Assembly: GCA_010405405.1 (NCBI GenBank)
Contig: MU004241.1
Location: 496,001-560,000 of the forward strand
Direction of reading: 5' to 3'
DNA length: 64,000 bases
Source: Microthyrium microscopicum
Taxonomy: Eukaryota > Ascomycota > Dothideomycetes > Microthyriales > Microthyriaceae
Part shown: positions 21,704 through 34,385 of the stretch, piece after piece
Numbering within the stretch: position 1 is the first letter of the stretch
Layout: every line of letters begins with the position of its first letter
The notes under the pieces: model-generated
Database searches by the model: none
The model's input: only the letters and a program-made list of their open reading frames with translations
What the model was told of the DNA's origin: nothing
Position numbers and translations under genes: made by a program

Positions 21704-23552
21704 TTACGCTTTATACAGGACATCCAAGAACGATCTCGCCAACTCCTCAACCACCGTCTTCGTAGGTAACGACCCAGCAACTCCATATAAAGCAGAAGCA
21801 TCGCCCTTAGCAATACCCTTCTTCGACTTGCCTTCTGCAACCGCCTTGCGTTCCTTCTCATTAACATCCTCGACCACCGTCTTCAAGTCCTCGATCAATT
21901 GCTTCCGTGCACTGACTATGGGTAGTGTTACTGCAACGTGAATTGCTGGTGGACTTTGTAGAGCATTTAGATGCCATCCTTTGCCAGACATGCCGTCTGC
22001 TACGGCATAAATGTCGATGGTGTTTGAGGTGAATGCAACTACTGATAGGAGAGGCCGCCCTATGATTCGTAGATCTACGTTGAGTTCGGGTTCTTCGCGA
22101 ATTGCGGTTTCTATGTCTTTGGCTGCACCGACGATTTTGTGACAGGCTGTGATGTAGCCATTCTCTCCGGTAGCCATCATGCTTGCCCAGCATCCTGCAA
22201 TCAGAGCACCAGGTCTTGATCCCGCTATTGAAGGTGAAGCATAGACTCCGCCCGGCCAATTGGGCGTTATAAAATATTGATAGCTGCGAAGCTTCTCGTC
22301 ACGGTAGAGGACTGTAGAGCTTCCTTTAGGCGCGAAGCCATATTTGTGTGTATCGCAGCTGATACTGGTAACTCCAGGTACTCGAAAGTCAAACGGCTCT
22401 GTAGCGTATCCAGCCTTTTCCAAAAATGGTATTATAAACGAGCCAAGGCAACAATCCACATGGAGTGGTATGCGACGTTTGAGGGCTAGTCTTGATAGAG
22501 CTGTAATATCGTCGATAATGCCATGTGGATAATTTGGCGCCGAGCCTACCAAGAGAACTGTGTTTGAGTTGATGAGACGAGAAATTGATGGAATATGGAC
22601 CTTATATGAGGGCGATTTGCAGGCCACCAGGTGGACTTTGATTTTGAAGTACTCTCCAGCTTTCAGAAATGCTGCATGAGCGGTATCAGGAATAATCCTA
22701 CCAATTGTTAGATCTTCTCGACAATTTGGAAATCAGCTTACATCTCAGGCTCAGTAACTCCCCGTTCCTGATATGCTTTATTTCTTGCGCTCAAACAAGC
22801 CATCAGAATCGATTCCGTGCCACCACTCGTCGTCACACCCGCCCCATCCTCCGGCGCATTAAAAAGTGACAAAACCTACACCCATCAGCAATCATCCCCT
22901 ATTCTCCACGCGATTCAACATACCATAGCCACAACCTCCGCCTCCATCTTCCTCACCCCCGGAAACACATCCGGATGAATCGGATTCGCCACCGTAAATA
23001 GTCCAAACGCCTCCGTCTGCAGCGCACAAAGCTCCTTACCACCATGATACACCGCCCCACTCACGCGTCCATCTTCCCATCTCGTATGCTTCATGTCCGC
23101 CAGTGCCGCCAACTCCGACCTGACCTTGTCGTTTGCCCAGCCATCCGCAGGTAGCCGAAGATGCCGTTCGACACCAGGGCCACTGGGGACAAGTTTCTTT
23201 TCAAGCCCGATTTTGGCTTCTGCGATTTGGAGTTGTACTTGTTCGCGGACACCGGGTGCGTGGAGGAGGATGTTGTAGAGGGTGCGGTAGGTGGAGGTGT
23301 AGATGGAGACGAGGGTGCCGATTAGACCGCGGCCGCGGAGTTGGCGGATGGCTTTGCGGGACCAGCGGAGGAGGAAGAGGAAGAATACGATGTTGCGGAT
23401 ACTAAAGAATAAAGTTAGTGAGTTGATTATAAGAGATTATTAAAGGTACTATGTACTTACACATCGATATTCAGAATTATGAGCTGCCGGCGAACGCTGC
23501 CTTTGGCGCCAACATCTCGTAGACTGACTGGCAGTCTACTTGAGCCAGGCAT
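21704..23552 (-). CDS. DPL1: Sphingosine-1-phosphate lyase (dihydrosphingosine phosphate lyase)
   Basis: Four exons, 23552-23461, 23401-22924, 22875-22742 and 22697-21704, give 565 residues. The protein cleaves phosphorylated sphingoid bases in the ER, the exit step of sphingolipid breakdown. It has an N-terminal anchor ([18 protein letters not shown]), then the PLP fold: [64 protein letters not shown] and [18 protein letters not shown]. The PLP-binding lysine lies in [15 protein letters not shown]. All landmarks match the family and length is normal. Splices join in phase. The start [11 protein letters not shown] gives a short hydrophilic head as in homologues. Confidence 0.92.
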
Positions 23553-24060
23553 GTCTGAAAATACCTAATTGAGTAGCTTGGCGGGCGAAACAATTGTCTT
23601 GGAGCTATGTTGGCGAGAATGAGAAATGTTCGAAATGTATGATGTCGATCTGAAGCTCCGGATGCCGAAAGTGACTTTTGAGGGGTTGCCATGTGACAAT
23701 AACAATCAAAGGACTGAGTTTGGGCCCACCCTCGTCAGTGGCGATCGACACCTACAAACACTATTTAGTACAATTGTAAGTCTTATAAATTAAGATGTTT
23801 GAACAAACTGTGATCTGAATCGACTTGGATATGAATACTTTTATTGCTGTACAGGTTGCCAATTTTTCCTGTCAATGTCTACTAGGTTGATTCTGGGAAT
23901 CAATTTGAAGGCTCGCTTCACGCTTCTGAGCAAGTTCAGTAGAGTAATGCGGATGGTATAGTGCATAGCTTCAAAAACCACCGTTCTATGCTCCTGATCT
24001 GTCCCAAATGCCGCTCCATGCGGTTCGCGAGAATGCTAATGCTAAAATCGATGAAATGTT

Positions 24061-24849
24061 CTATTGCTCCATCAATTCGACAGGAGGTCTAGAGGTGTGA
24101 AGAATTGGTCCCTTGACATCTTCCATCGGGCTCGGTTCTTCCACAGGACTGAGTTCGCTGTCTGAAGTATCCTCAACAGAGATGACTGGAAGCGAAGGAT
24201 GGCTGCCATGTTGATCAGGATGATAGACCAGTGTAGTGCTTCCACTTCGCATTCGCTGCTTAAGCTCTGTTTCTTCTGGAGTTCTCGGCTCAAACTCTAC
24301 TGGGTCTGGTGCTGTCGCATGTAATCGGGAGAGCGCATGGGCCAAATCCTCAGCATGAACGTCCTTGTTTGGTGGGTCTTCGTTTCGGATTTCCCAATCA
24401 TGCGGCGGCGATGGAGGAGGAGAAATGAAGAAGAGCTTGTCTACTTTGGGTAATTCTAGAAGCTTGCGCGTTTGTTCCATATCGGTTGTTGCGCCAAAGA
24501 ATATGCGTACCCTGCAATCCATGATAACTTCTCCATCAAGTGTTTGTTTGATAAACGTCGCAGAAGGAACGTCGAAGAAAGATACGATGATTCTACGAAA
24601 TAACTTTAGAGGCGCCCAAATATGTACCGGAACATGCTGGTTGATGGTTTCTCGTATGGTGATCAGATTCGCCGGTTCGAAGATGGCTGGGTCATCGAGC
24701 TCTGTGATTAAGAGGGTGTTTGTTGGAGGCGTGGGTTGGACGAGAGGCGGTACATTTGACAGATCGAGGGATAACTTGGATCTGGAAGAGGACCGGCTGC
24801 TCTTGGTAGATGGTTGGGATGAGGGTGGTGGGGTTTTTGTTCTTGCCAT
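24061..24849 (-). CDS. RCN1: Calcipressin (RCAN/Rcn1), calcineurin regulator
   Basis: Single exon, 262 residues. Calcipressins bind and modulate calcineurin. An N-terminal Ser/Pro-rich stretch is followed by an RRM-like fold: TNTLLITELDDPAIF, RIIVSFFDVPSA and CRVRIFFG. The family hallmark FFISPPPSPPHDWE lies at about residues 137-150 (FLISPPxSPP type), followed by NEDPPNK. The C-terminal GPILHTSRPPVELMEQ matches the position of the conserved calcineurin-binding tail. Length is normal for fungi. Confidence 0.92.
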   Translation of the reverse strand: MARTKTPPPSSQPSTKSSRSSSRSKLSLDLSNVPPLVQPTPPTNTLLITELDDPAIFEPANLITIRETINQHVPVHIWAPLKLFRRIIVSFFDVPSATFIKQTLDGEVIMDCRVRIFFGATTDMEQTRKLLELPKVDKLFFISPPPSPPHDWEIRNEDPPNKDVHAEDLAHALSRLHATAPDPVEFEPRTPEETELKQRMRSGSTTLVYHPDQHGSHPSLPVISVEDTSDSELSPVEEPSPMEDVKGPILHTSRPPVELMEQ

Positions 24850-26953
24850 GTTGACTGTGAAAGAAGAGGTTGGCGTGTATAGTAGGGTATGGATGAGAGG
24901 AAAGTGAGCAGAGGAGAGGAGAGAGAGTTGTTAGGTAGAAATGCAAAGGATTGGAGGCCGGTTTATGGGTTTATGTAGCAGCTTGGAGATGAAGTGGATG
25001 GATGTTGGTGGATTTGAAGGCGCTGCAAGTTTAGCGTTGACGGGAGGACGCGAGTGGTCCAGTGGTCGCGAGCAAAAGACCAGACCACAAGTGGCAATAA
25101 GAACCAAGCACTTGAGTGACGTTTCTTGCACTGCCTCGTTTTTAACTCTACCTTAACAGGTACTATCTGCAAAACCAGTAAAGGAACCGGGCCTTATTGG
25201 ACAATCAGGGGCTCCCTCATAACTGGAATCTGGAACTCATTCCATAATCATTCCTTGAGCCGTTTTGGATCCCAACATTACCAAGGGAAGAGGTCTTGGA
25301 CCTTCAGTATTGAGTCTGGCTATAACACAGCCTCATAGCGTTCGAGTAAGGAACTTCTCAGACACTCGGCAAGTAGCAACTCAACATTTGAAGCTGGCAG
25401 GGAATTCCTTCCTCCTGCCATAAGGCCGAATTACTCCCTTAGTTTCCAATGTTTGAGCCCTCTATCAAAGCTACCTGGGTACAACCGCGCTCTTGCCCAT
25501 CGAATGTGATAAAAGTTTGATAATTCATCAAATGCGTTCAACCGTCGCCAGTATGTTAGTCATTTTACAAAAGATATCAGATATCTAATTGATACCTGCC
25601 ATTCTTTGCCAATCCTTCAGTCGATCACCAGCACACTGACACTGCTATCAACACTCTCTCAAAACGGCAGCTACCGATGCGCTTGGCCTCACAACTCCTC
25701 CACAGATTAATTCAACCTCCCGTAATTCGCATTTTGGCTTAGACCAAAGGCTTTGCAAGGCTTGAAAGCTGTGTTTTCCCTTGTAATCATTTCCAAGTCA
25801 TTCGTCGTGTGCCTCGTCATTTAACCGACCGCAGCTTCTTGGAGGCGCAATATTGGATGGATTCGCGGACCACAGCGATAAACAACCAACCCCCTTTGAA
25901 TTCTACAGTAAAATCAAATTATTTGAGAAGCAAGGTCAACAGCAGCTGATCTGATGTTCTCCGCAATTCGCCCTTTCCAACAACTTGTATTTGTGCATCA
26001 CTTCCGCAGCGAACTGCAAGCATGAGAATTACTAGTAGGTACTAGTACTATTAATACTTACCATCAATCCTATGCTCATCATGTCTTGACTGGAGAACAT
26101 CCCAAATGTGACTTCCAATGACAAATGTGCTTGTAGGCGAAAAATTTGTAGTCGCTGAATGAGGAAGCCTCAGCATTGAGCATCCTTCAACCCCTTTAAA
26201 TTTCTGCTCTACTGTATGGTAACTTGAGAAGCTGAGGTCGGGAAAGTTTTAAACTTTAGAGAAAGGGACCAGACTTGAGTGAGACCAAGATGACCTCAGT
26301 GTTGCGTTCTCGTCGTCAAAAGCAGTGGCTACCATTCCGTCCTATCCAGAGTGCAATCTCCCAGCGGGTTGCATAATCAATCCCCTACATGTAATATTCA
26401 ATGGAGAAAAAAGCGCAATCATTGGTTTCTTGGTAGAAAATGCAGGAGGTTCTGTAACTTCACCTCTCGAGGGACAAAATAAGTGAGCCGTCTGGACAAC
26501 TACTCCCATCGATTGCGATGACTGCCATAACACTTCCTAAAGAGTGAGTACTTTGATTGCCGTCGTACTTGATAAGTTAAGATGAGTTTGACGACGCTGG
26601 TGGGAACCAGAGCAATCGCTCTTTGAGAAGTGTTATGGCAGCCATCGTAATCGATGGGAGTAGTGGTCGAAACGGCTCATGTATTTTGTCCCTCGAGAGT
26701 TCACTTCAACAATGTCGAAGTGAAAGCAGAACCCCTGCATCTCTCAGATGGAATGCAAAATGCACGTGCACAACCTTACCTCCAGTCTAGTCCAGTCTAG
26801 CCAGAAGCTGTTGATTATCAACTCTTGCCTCAGACTTCAATACTTCAAACCATCACACCACAAACACCACATCCATTAACTTGGAACATCCTTCAAAAGC
26901 TACTCAAATCCATTCCATTACTTCACGCGCCTGGTTGCGCCTTACCGCTCACG
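24850..26953. other. Intergenic, contains a MITE-like element
   Basis: About 2.1 kb upstream of both calcipressin and RPB3. No supported frame. A GGTACTAGTACTATTAATACT palindrome-rich patch lies near 26037-26057, described here by position only. The 236-bp inverted-repeat element at 26464-26699 is entered separately. Confidence 0.5.
26464..26699. mobile_element. MITE-like element, copy 1 (236 bp, long terminal inverted repeats)
   Basis: The left end CTCTCGAGGGACAAAATAAG is answered at the right end by its reverse complement with few mismatches. The similarity extends through GTGAGCCG and ACTCCCATCGATT to CTGCCATAACACTT, about 80 bp per arm. TTCAC stands immediately outside both ends (26459-26463 and 26700-26704), a likely 5-bp target-site duplication. 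No coding capacity. A second copy lies at 48562-48793. Confidence 0.8.
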
Positions 26954-28058
26954 ATGGATTACATGGATATGGACACCGGCGACAACGAACCAGCCATCAA
27001 CGTTCGCGATGTACTACAGCTCCAAACCTGAGCGCATCGCATCAAAGCTAACTCTCCGTAGTCAAACGACCTTAACGTAAACTTCATTCTCCGAAATGTC
27101 GACCTCTCCCTCGCCAACTCCCTACGACGCGTCGTTCAATCCGAAGTCCCCACCATGGCCATAGATCTCGTCGAAATCGAATCAAACACCTCTGTCCTCC
27201 CCGACGAATTCATAGCACATCGCTTAGGTCTCATACCACTGACGTCCGGTAATATCGAGAAAGTACAGTACTCGCGAGATTGCGACTGCGACGATTATTG
27301 CGAAAAATGTAGCGTCACTCTGTCGCTGGATGCGCGCTGCACGGATGAACGTTCAAATATGCACCTCTATTCGCGCGATTTCATGGTTAGCAACCGCGCG
27401 GACTTGAGTGTGGGAAATCCGGTCATTCGCGACCCACAAGGCAAAGGTATTCTCATCGCCAAGTTGCGCAAAGGACAGGAGATCAAGATGAAGTGTATTG
27501 CAAAGAAGGGTATTGCAAAGGAGCATGCCAAATGGATGCCTACAGCAGCAGTTGGCTTCGAATATGATCCCAACAACTTATTAAGACATCTGGACTTATG
27601 GTACGAGGAGAATGCGAAAGAAGAATGGTAAGTTTTCATGTTGAGAACTAATAACACCTCAGCTAATCAATTCTCTCCCCAGGCCAGTCAGCGAGAACGG
27701 TAAACTCGAGCCGACTCAAGAAGAGCAAGAAGTATTCGATTTCGATGCCACACCAAACCGCTTCTACGTAAATCTCGAGACCGTCGGGGGCGTCGAAGCT
27801 GACCGCTGCTTCCAACAAGGCATCACGGTGCTACAAAACAAACTCGCTGATATCATCTCCGCCCTATCTCCCGAACTAGCCAACAACAACCCAGTCGACG
27901 ACTATCAACCGCGCTCACCAGGTGCCGGAGGAGACGATTACGGTAACGGCACATCCTATGGAGGAGGCTTCTCGACTCACGGACCTGGTGCGCAGAGTTC
28001 ATACGGAGGACAGCGTACAGAGTATGCCGGTATGACCTCGTATGGTGGGAACTACTGA
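26954..28058 (+). CDS. RPB3: RNA polymerase II subunit RPB3
   Basis: Three exons, 26954-27010, 27062-27627 and 27683-28058, give 332 residues. RPB3 pairs with RPB11 to seed polymerase II assembly. Seen: the alpha-like domain start [47 protein letters not shown] and the zinc-binding cysteines in [12 protein letters not shown]. The insert domain is followed by [18 protein letters not shown]. The C-terminus is a Gly/Tyr-rich tail ([19 protein letters not shown]), common in filamentous fungi. The first exon, [13 protein letters not shown], is short and acidic as in homologues. Confidence 0.93.
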
Positions 28059-28582
28059 AGCACAGAAAGCGGCGGATTTGTATTCTATCACACCGGATAC
28101 TGGCCTCCAGCAAGGAGATTGTTTGCATCAGCAAGGCGTTGGGATTAAGGCATAATCACTAGGTATTTAAGCGAACAAAGCCACCGGCTATCGTCTCGCC
28201 GCATGGATGCATGGATGAGCTTACTTAAGAAAAGAACCTTTGAAAAAACTTACTGTAACTATAGACAATTTCAGAGGAATTTGCATGACCATCAAACCTG
28301 GCCCGTTCTGTATGAACTTTTGATTCTAAAGTGCTATGTTACATTATATTTTGACATTTCTGCGATTTCTCCCAACATCCGTTGGCCCGCATACTAGCCA
28401 TCTCACACCGGAAAGGAGATTGTGCCTAAACTATATACACTGGAATATATGCTGCTAAACGCCCCAAGACAGCGATGAATCCACCAACCGTTCGCGAATG
28501 CCAGTGTATAAGCAAAAGATCGTAGAGCCTTTATATCAACATCCACCTGCGCCTATTACTTCCCATTCCCCTCCTTGCCATG

Positions 28583-29373
28583 CTACGAGTTCTTGACCAC
28601 ACCAACCTGCGCAGCCCGCAACACGCGCCCATTAAGCGTATAACCCTTCTGCTGTGTATGGAATACTACGCCGTCCGTCTTATCCGGCTGCGGCGCCATA
28701 AAAACAGCCTCGTGCTTATTTGGGTCAAACTTTTCTTCCTCCACAGCAGGATCGAAGCGCACTACGCCATGTCTCTTCAGCGTTTGTAGCATCACATTGT
28801 CTATCATTTGCAATCCTTGGTGTAGGTTCACTAGATCTTTGTGGCCTTCGACTGGATCGCTGGGTGGCGAAGCGACGCGTTCGGCGGGGACGGCGCGGAG
28901 GGCATGTTCGAGGTTGTCGAGAGAGGAGAGGAGATCTTTGGTGAACTTTTGGAGGGCGAAATCGCGAGCGTCTTGAACTTCGCGCTTGGTGCGTTCTTGG
29001 AGGTTGCGGTAGTCGGCTACGGAGCGGAGGAGTTTGTCCTAAAGCATTTTAGCATATTCTAGGGGGAAAAGAGTGTAGAGCGTACTTTAAGGTCGACGAC
29101 TTCTTTATTTTTGGCTTCAACGTCTTTCTTTAATGTGTCAATTTCGGATGGTTGAGCAGTTTCGCCTTCAGGTTGAGCTTCGCTCGAGGGCTTTGTTTCG
29201 GGGGCATCGGAGTACCATCTTAATGATTGCGGTAGCCTTGATGCTGCTATCCGCGCTGTGGAAGGGAAGGCTCTTGATGGTATTGAGGCTTGTGATAGGA
29301 GTTGAGATCTGGGGGATAGATGGGCAATTGAGCCGGTGGTTCTTGCGGCTCGCAGCATGCCTCGTGATAACAT
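28583..29373 (-). CDS. MGE1: Mitochondrial GrpE homologue, Hsp70 nucleotide exchange factor
   Basis: Two exons, 29373-29086 and 29038-28583, give 247 residues. It exchanges nucleotide on mitochondrial Hsp70 in the import motor and folding machine. The Arg/Ser-rich start (MLSRGMLRAARTTGSIAHLS) is a presequence, with RWYSDAP marking a likely cleavage region. A long coiled coil follows (TLKKDVEAKNKEVVDLKVDK, then LLRSVADYRNLQERTKRE). The beta-wing ends with FDPNKHEAVFMAPQP and VLRAAQVGVVKNS. The intron has a GTACGC donor. Start chosen at the Met of the presequence; the open frame extends further upstream without family support. Confidence 0.92.
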
Positions 29374-29884
29374 AGTGTATGAATAGATATGAAGAAGGCT
29401 GTGTAAAAGGGAAGATGAGTGGTGGCGGATGAAAGTTGGATTGAAGATGGTTGTCGTGTGCCTGTTGAATGGTGTCTGGAGTCGCAAAGCCTTTCAGAAA
29501 ATGTTCTTTCAAGAGCTATGACCACCGCTTCCAGCCGCCTCTCAAAGTTGCAGGGGTTCACAAGTATGAGCTCGTGATCCTGCCTCAAGTGCTTGTATCT
29601 TCAAACCGACATCATGAAGGAACACTCCGCCTTCTTACAATTCTCTCGAGCTTTCTCCGGTACCGATACCTGAGTCTGCTCACATCTGACGAGCGTATCC
29701 TCTGATCGGAAGTGTCTCGAGTTCCCTTGAACTGTCAAGGTCGTCACTTTGAACATCCGAGTCAACAGCCAGGGTCCAACGGCTATCTCCTCAACTTCCT
29801 GCCTCTCGTTTACCATTACGATCTTTACAACATACCTCAAGTTATTTTCACCATAATCAACAACTTTGCAGAATACGATTTATC
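29374..29884. promoter_or_regulatory. Shared promoter region of MGE1 and the SLC35F6-like gene
   Basis: A 511-bp gap between two outward-facing start codons. It holds the two 5' flanks, with CT-rich leaders and no distinct motif that I can name. Confidence 0.5.
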
Positions 29885-31241
29885 ATGCCGGCAAAAGCAG
29901 TAGTCCCCTTCTTGGTGGCTATGATGCTGTTGACTGGCGTCTGCAACACATTGCTCACCAAGTATCAAGTCAGTCTAATCCAAACCTCATTTATACAAAT
30001 GCTAATCTTTAGGTAGGACATGCAATGTGTAAGAAACTGCGATGTCAAAAGTCACAAGAAGCCAGTCTTCTTCGAACAACCCGTCATACAAACGCTTCAG
30101 ATGTTCATTGGTGAAATGGGATGTTGGCTCGTCATTGCTGTCTACCAGCTACATCTCTGGGTGCAGAAGAAACGAGGTGTACACCCTGAGGCCTCCGAGG
30201 CAGAACCACTTCTGGCCGATAGCGACGATACACTTCAAGACGAAGACCCACTATCCTCGTCCCTTGTACTTCCTCATGATGGCCGCGAACATCTCGAAGG
30301 TTGGAGGGTACTGCTCCTTGCTCTACCTGCATGCTGCGATATCACTGGCACTACATTGATGAACGTCGGTCTACTGTTTGTGGCAGCAAGCATATATCAA
30401 ATGACTAGGGGAGCATTGGTTCTCTTTGTCGGACTCTTCAGTGTCATATTCTTGAAACGTCGCCTCGGACTGTACAAGTGGTTCGCTCTGTTTGTCGTCG
30501 TTTCTGGTGTCGCTGTTGTGGGACTCGCTGGCGTGATTACCAAAGACGATAAAGCTACTCCGTCTGCGATGGCCGCCATCATGAACGAGATCAAGTCAAC
30601 TCTTGCCGATGAGGTACCGGAAGCAGGACCGAATCTGGCATTACGCACTCTTCTTGGAGTGTTCCTGATTGCTATCGCTCAGATTTTCACTGCGACCCAG
30701 TTCGTGATAGAGGAGAGCATCATGGAGAAGTACTCACTTGAGCCACTGAAGGCAGTCGGCTGGGAAGGAATCTGGGGCTTTGTTGTCACATCCATCGGCA
30801 TGGTTATTCTCCATTTCGCCTATGGACAGACTGATGCTGGCCGATATGGCTACTTTGATGCGAAGGAAGGTCTGCGAGAAGTGTTCCACCACCGAGCAAT
30901 TGCTGTGAGCAGTGTCCTCATCATGATCAGCATTGGGTAAGTCACACTCTGAAAACTTTGAGCAAAGAGAAACTAACAATCCTGATAGTGGTTTCAACTT
31001 CTTCGGCCTCTCAGTCACACGAACAGTGTCTGCCACTTCAAGATCAACAATCGACACTTGCCGGACGCTCTTCATCTGGGTTGTATCTCTAGGCCTTGGC
31101 TGGGAAACATTCAAGTGGCTCCAGGTAGTCGGCTTTGCGCTACTAGTATACGGCACGTTCTTGTTCAACGATCTTGTGCGCCCGCCCATGGCTGCTTGTC
31201 TTCCCAAAGATGACGAGACCGGCGAAGACATGTTAGATTGA
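29885..31241 (+). CDS. SLC35F6/TANGO9-like solute carrier
   Basis: Three exons, 29885-29968, 30017-30936 and 30989-31241, give 418 residues. It is a multi-span drug/metabolite-transporter-superfamily carrier. Exon 1 is the first helix (MPAKAVVPFLVAMMLLTGVC) ending NTLLTKYQ. Exon 2 opens DMQCVRNCDVKS and runs FFEQPVIQTLQMFIGE, GTTLMNVGLLFVAASIYQM and MTRGALVLFVGLFSVIFLKR. Exon 3 holds GFNFFGLSVTRTVSATSRST. This pattern is that of SLC35F6 (C2orf18) proteins of endomembranes; the substrate is unknown. The exon-2 acceptor is the second AG (30015-30016), because the first would shift the frame. Confidence 0.85.
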
Positions 31242-31340
31242 TTCACCCGCTGCCATAACATACACAAGTGTACAATAATATTATATTTCATTTAGGAGGC
31301 AGATTCATTAGGTGATTCGTTTTGTTTTGTTTTCCACTTC

Positions 31341-34300
31341 TCAAGGTAGTGTAAAGTCCCAAATACTTTGCACTGTAACATTATCCGCCCATCCCCAGGG
31401 GATCTTTCCATTGTCTTCATGGACTTCATACTTGACAATCATCGGAAGATCTGGCGACACCCAGAACCCATTGTTGTCAAAGGTAACCAAGACATCGGCA
31501 GGATAGTCCAACCAAACCCACGCAGCAACACCACTGGTTGCTTTGATAACAAACTTTAGCTCCTTGGGAACATGTGTAAGTTTCAAACCCGGATCAACGA
31601 TCTTAGCACTTGAAAGGAATGTTGGCGTAAACCAATTGCGGTGCCTATAAAACTTCGTCGGCGCAGTATTCGGTGGTAGTTCCGCCAGCCACATGTAAGT
31701 TTCCATCATTAGCACTGCATTCTTGAGATCAATGCCGTTGAGCGTGTCGCTGAGATTCCAGCTGCCGATCCTGGTGCTGTTGATGGCGCCGACGGTGACG
31801 TTTACATCCTTAGGAAAGTTTTGTGTTAGGTTCAGGGGCTTGCCTTTCCAGTCGTACCACTCCATGTGCAACTTTCCTGCGACTGGAACGAAGAGGTCGG
31901 ATGTGACATAGACCTCAAGCTTTTGATCTTCGAGATTGTAGAATGGTGATACGATGACGTTTTGATACAGATCTTTTGCTCGGTAGTGCAGCACTTTCCA
32001 GCGTCCACCGTATTCGATTCCAGCCCACGTGGGCGCTTGCCAGATGTCTTCAAGTTGCCAGTAAAGAGAACCGAGTTGGCGTTCGGGCATGCCGCTGCCT
32101 CGGCGGTAGAATTGGATTTGCGAGCCATAGTAGTCGGCCTGGAAGATCTGGCTTGCGAGACACAATGCTGCAAATTGCGCTGCTGGATCTGTCTTGTTTG
32201 GTATTGGGTAGTAGGTACTGTGAGCTTGTGTCATTTCAAGCATGCCACCACGCGCTGCGTTGAGATTCTTTTCAGGACCACCAGGTGGAGGGTGGTGATT
32301 TCTGAGAATGACGACCTCGGATTCCCAGCTCAAGTCTTTCTCATCCACAGCTTGTCGCCAGGTGTGTATAGATGGCATAGAGTGAAAGCCAAACTCATTA
32401 GAGAATCGTCCAACAGGGTACCTGGTAAAGTCAAATGCCACTGTAGAATCGTAGTTGTAGTAATCTATTGTTGTAAGTATGGGCAGCTCTTCTGTACCAA
32501 GCCTTGTACTCACCTGTATCCCCATATATTTCTCCGGCGGTGGTATTGTAATACCTTTGGGTGATAGGTTGTGGGCGACTGAAATCTAGCTTGGACCAAC
32601 CGTTTGACGTGCTGCTTGGTGTGTATGAGATACTTCGTGAGTTTTCGAAGACTGTTACTCCGAGTATGTCCAAGAACAAGGTTTCGTACTCTGCGAAGTA
32701 TCTTGTACTATTCTCCGAACCTTGGACTTGTCTCACTAGCGTTTGTTAGTTCTGTTGTGCATGGAGTACACTTGATAGTCTAGGTGAACACTTGGTACAG
32801 TGCTCGCTCAAATCATCAAACAATGGGCCATAGACCATTTTTACTTACGTTCCAAGTTTTCAAGCTCGTTCCCACCAGCCCAAAGAGCAAGAGATGCTGA
32901 TCAAGGTTAGATTGGGACCATTTTATGTCGAGCCAAACTCACGATGATGGTTTATTCTTCGAACTTGATAAACTGCTTCTTCTTTGCAATTGTTGAGGAA
33001 TTCCTTGTCGACCGGGTACAGCGCATCGCCAAAGTTGAACTCTGACCAAAGTAGAACACCAAGTTCTATTGATTGTTTAGTACATGTCTTCTGAAGAAGA
33101 GTGTGAACTTACCATCAGCGATATCATAGATGAAATCGGGCAAATATGCACCAGAGGCCCACACTCGCAGCATGTTCTGATTGCCTTTGACTACAGCATC
33201 AAAGAGTAGTTCCATCTTGTCTCGGGTAACTCGAGTCCAAAATGCGTCTGGAGGTATAAAATTGGAACCTTTCGCATAGAACTCTTTGCCATTGATCTCG
33301 AAATGCCAATTGGCTCCTGGGGCAACTCCTTTGGCCAATTGATCAGGCCGGATTGGTTCTTGATTTAGCAATATGGTGCGGAATCCGATTTTCCTTGTTA
33401 CCGAGGAAATAGACTTCTTTCCCTCTTGAGCAATAGTGAGACGTAAAGAATATAGAGTTTGATTGCCTAGACCAGTGGGCCACCATAGATTGACAAAGTC
33501 CTTTGCAATTACTGTTGAGCCCGTGATAGTATTGGACGCCTGAATCACGTTCGTCAATTTGCCTTCCGTGACCAGTTGCTTTTTCTGATCAAAGAGTGCA
33601 AATTCGAGATGAGCGTCTTTTGGAAGTGATCCCAGGTAATCAAGACTAGCATTGACGACCCAATTCTTCGATTGATCGGGTACCAAGAGAGGTACTTGGT
33701 TCTCTCGATAGACATCGACCAGTACATTGCGGATGTGAACATCGAACGGCGGAATCTCGACAAGATACGCGGGCTGCCATGTTCCAGTTGGAGAGAAAGC
33801 CGGCCCCCAATCCCAGCCAAAATCGTTTTGTTCTTTGCGAATAAATTGACGATGTTCGAATTCGAAAAGTCCTTCGACTCCTGGCGGCCAAGTTTCTTGA
33901 CCGGGTATCTTTGATATCTTCTCGGAAATCTCAACCGCATTGCCAAAGTTTATGCTTAGCGTTGGTTTGCCAGAGCAATTCTTGAATATGTTGGTGACAT
34001 CAAACCAGTATTGCCTGAACTGGTTATTGGTAGCTGCCACATGCTTTCCACAAAGCTCAATACTGGTGAAGGTATCGAGTCCATTGAACAAGAGCCAAGC
34101 TGACGCCCCTGATGCGGGTTTGGATATTTCTGCTGAATAAGTCCAGTTTGGTTTGATGACCCAGCGTAAATCGTAGTCGTTCAGACCATGGTATGGATCA
34201 CCAATGATCCCGGCTGCTTGAAGGTCAAGATGGACGGCCCCGGGTATCTTTGCTGGCACGGATATATTGGCTGGAGTGCTCGCCAGATTCCATTTGAAGG

Positions 34301-34385
34301 TCGAAAGATCAGTGACCTTTGTGGAGGCCTTGACTGGTAGAATCAGAGCTACCAGAGCCGATATCCAGGCCTTGAGGTTCGCCAT
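31341..34385 (-). CDS. mndA: Secreted beta-mannosidase, GH2 family
   Basis: Five exons, 34385-33113, 33065-32943, 32896-32849, 32735-32514 and 32464-31341, give 929 residues. It hydrolyses terminal beta-mannose from manno-oligosaccharides and N-glycan cores outside the cell. The chosen start [21 protein letters not shown] is a signal peptide. The sugar-binding and sandwich domains contain [21 protein letters not shown]. The acid/base glutamate is in [12 protein letters not shown] and the nucleophile in [13 protein letters not shown]. Many N-glycosylation sites are present. The 48-nt third exon is unusually short but encodes the invariant GGNE motif. The frame also extends 55 codons upstream to 34550 with a second hydrophobic stretch, an alternative start. 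Confidence 0.92.

Noticed and set aside
24365-24907. 180-codon plus-strand frame overlapping calcipressin
   Set aside because: Antisense shadow of the calcipressin exon.
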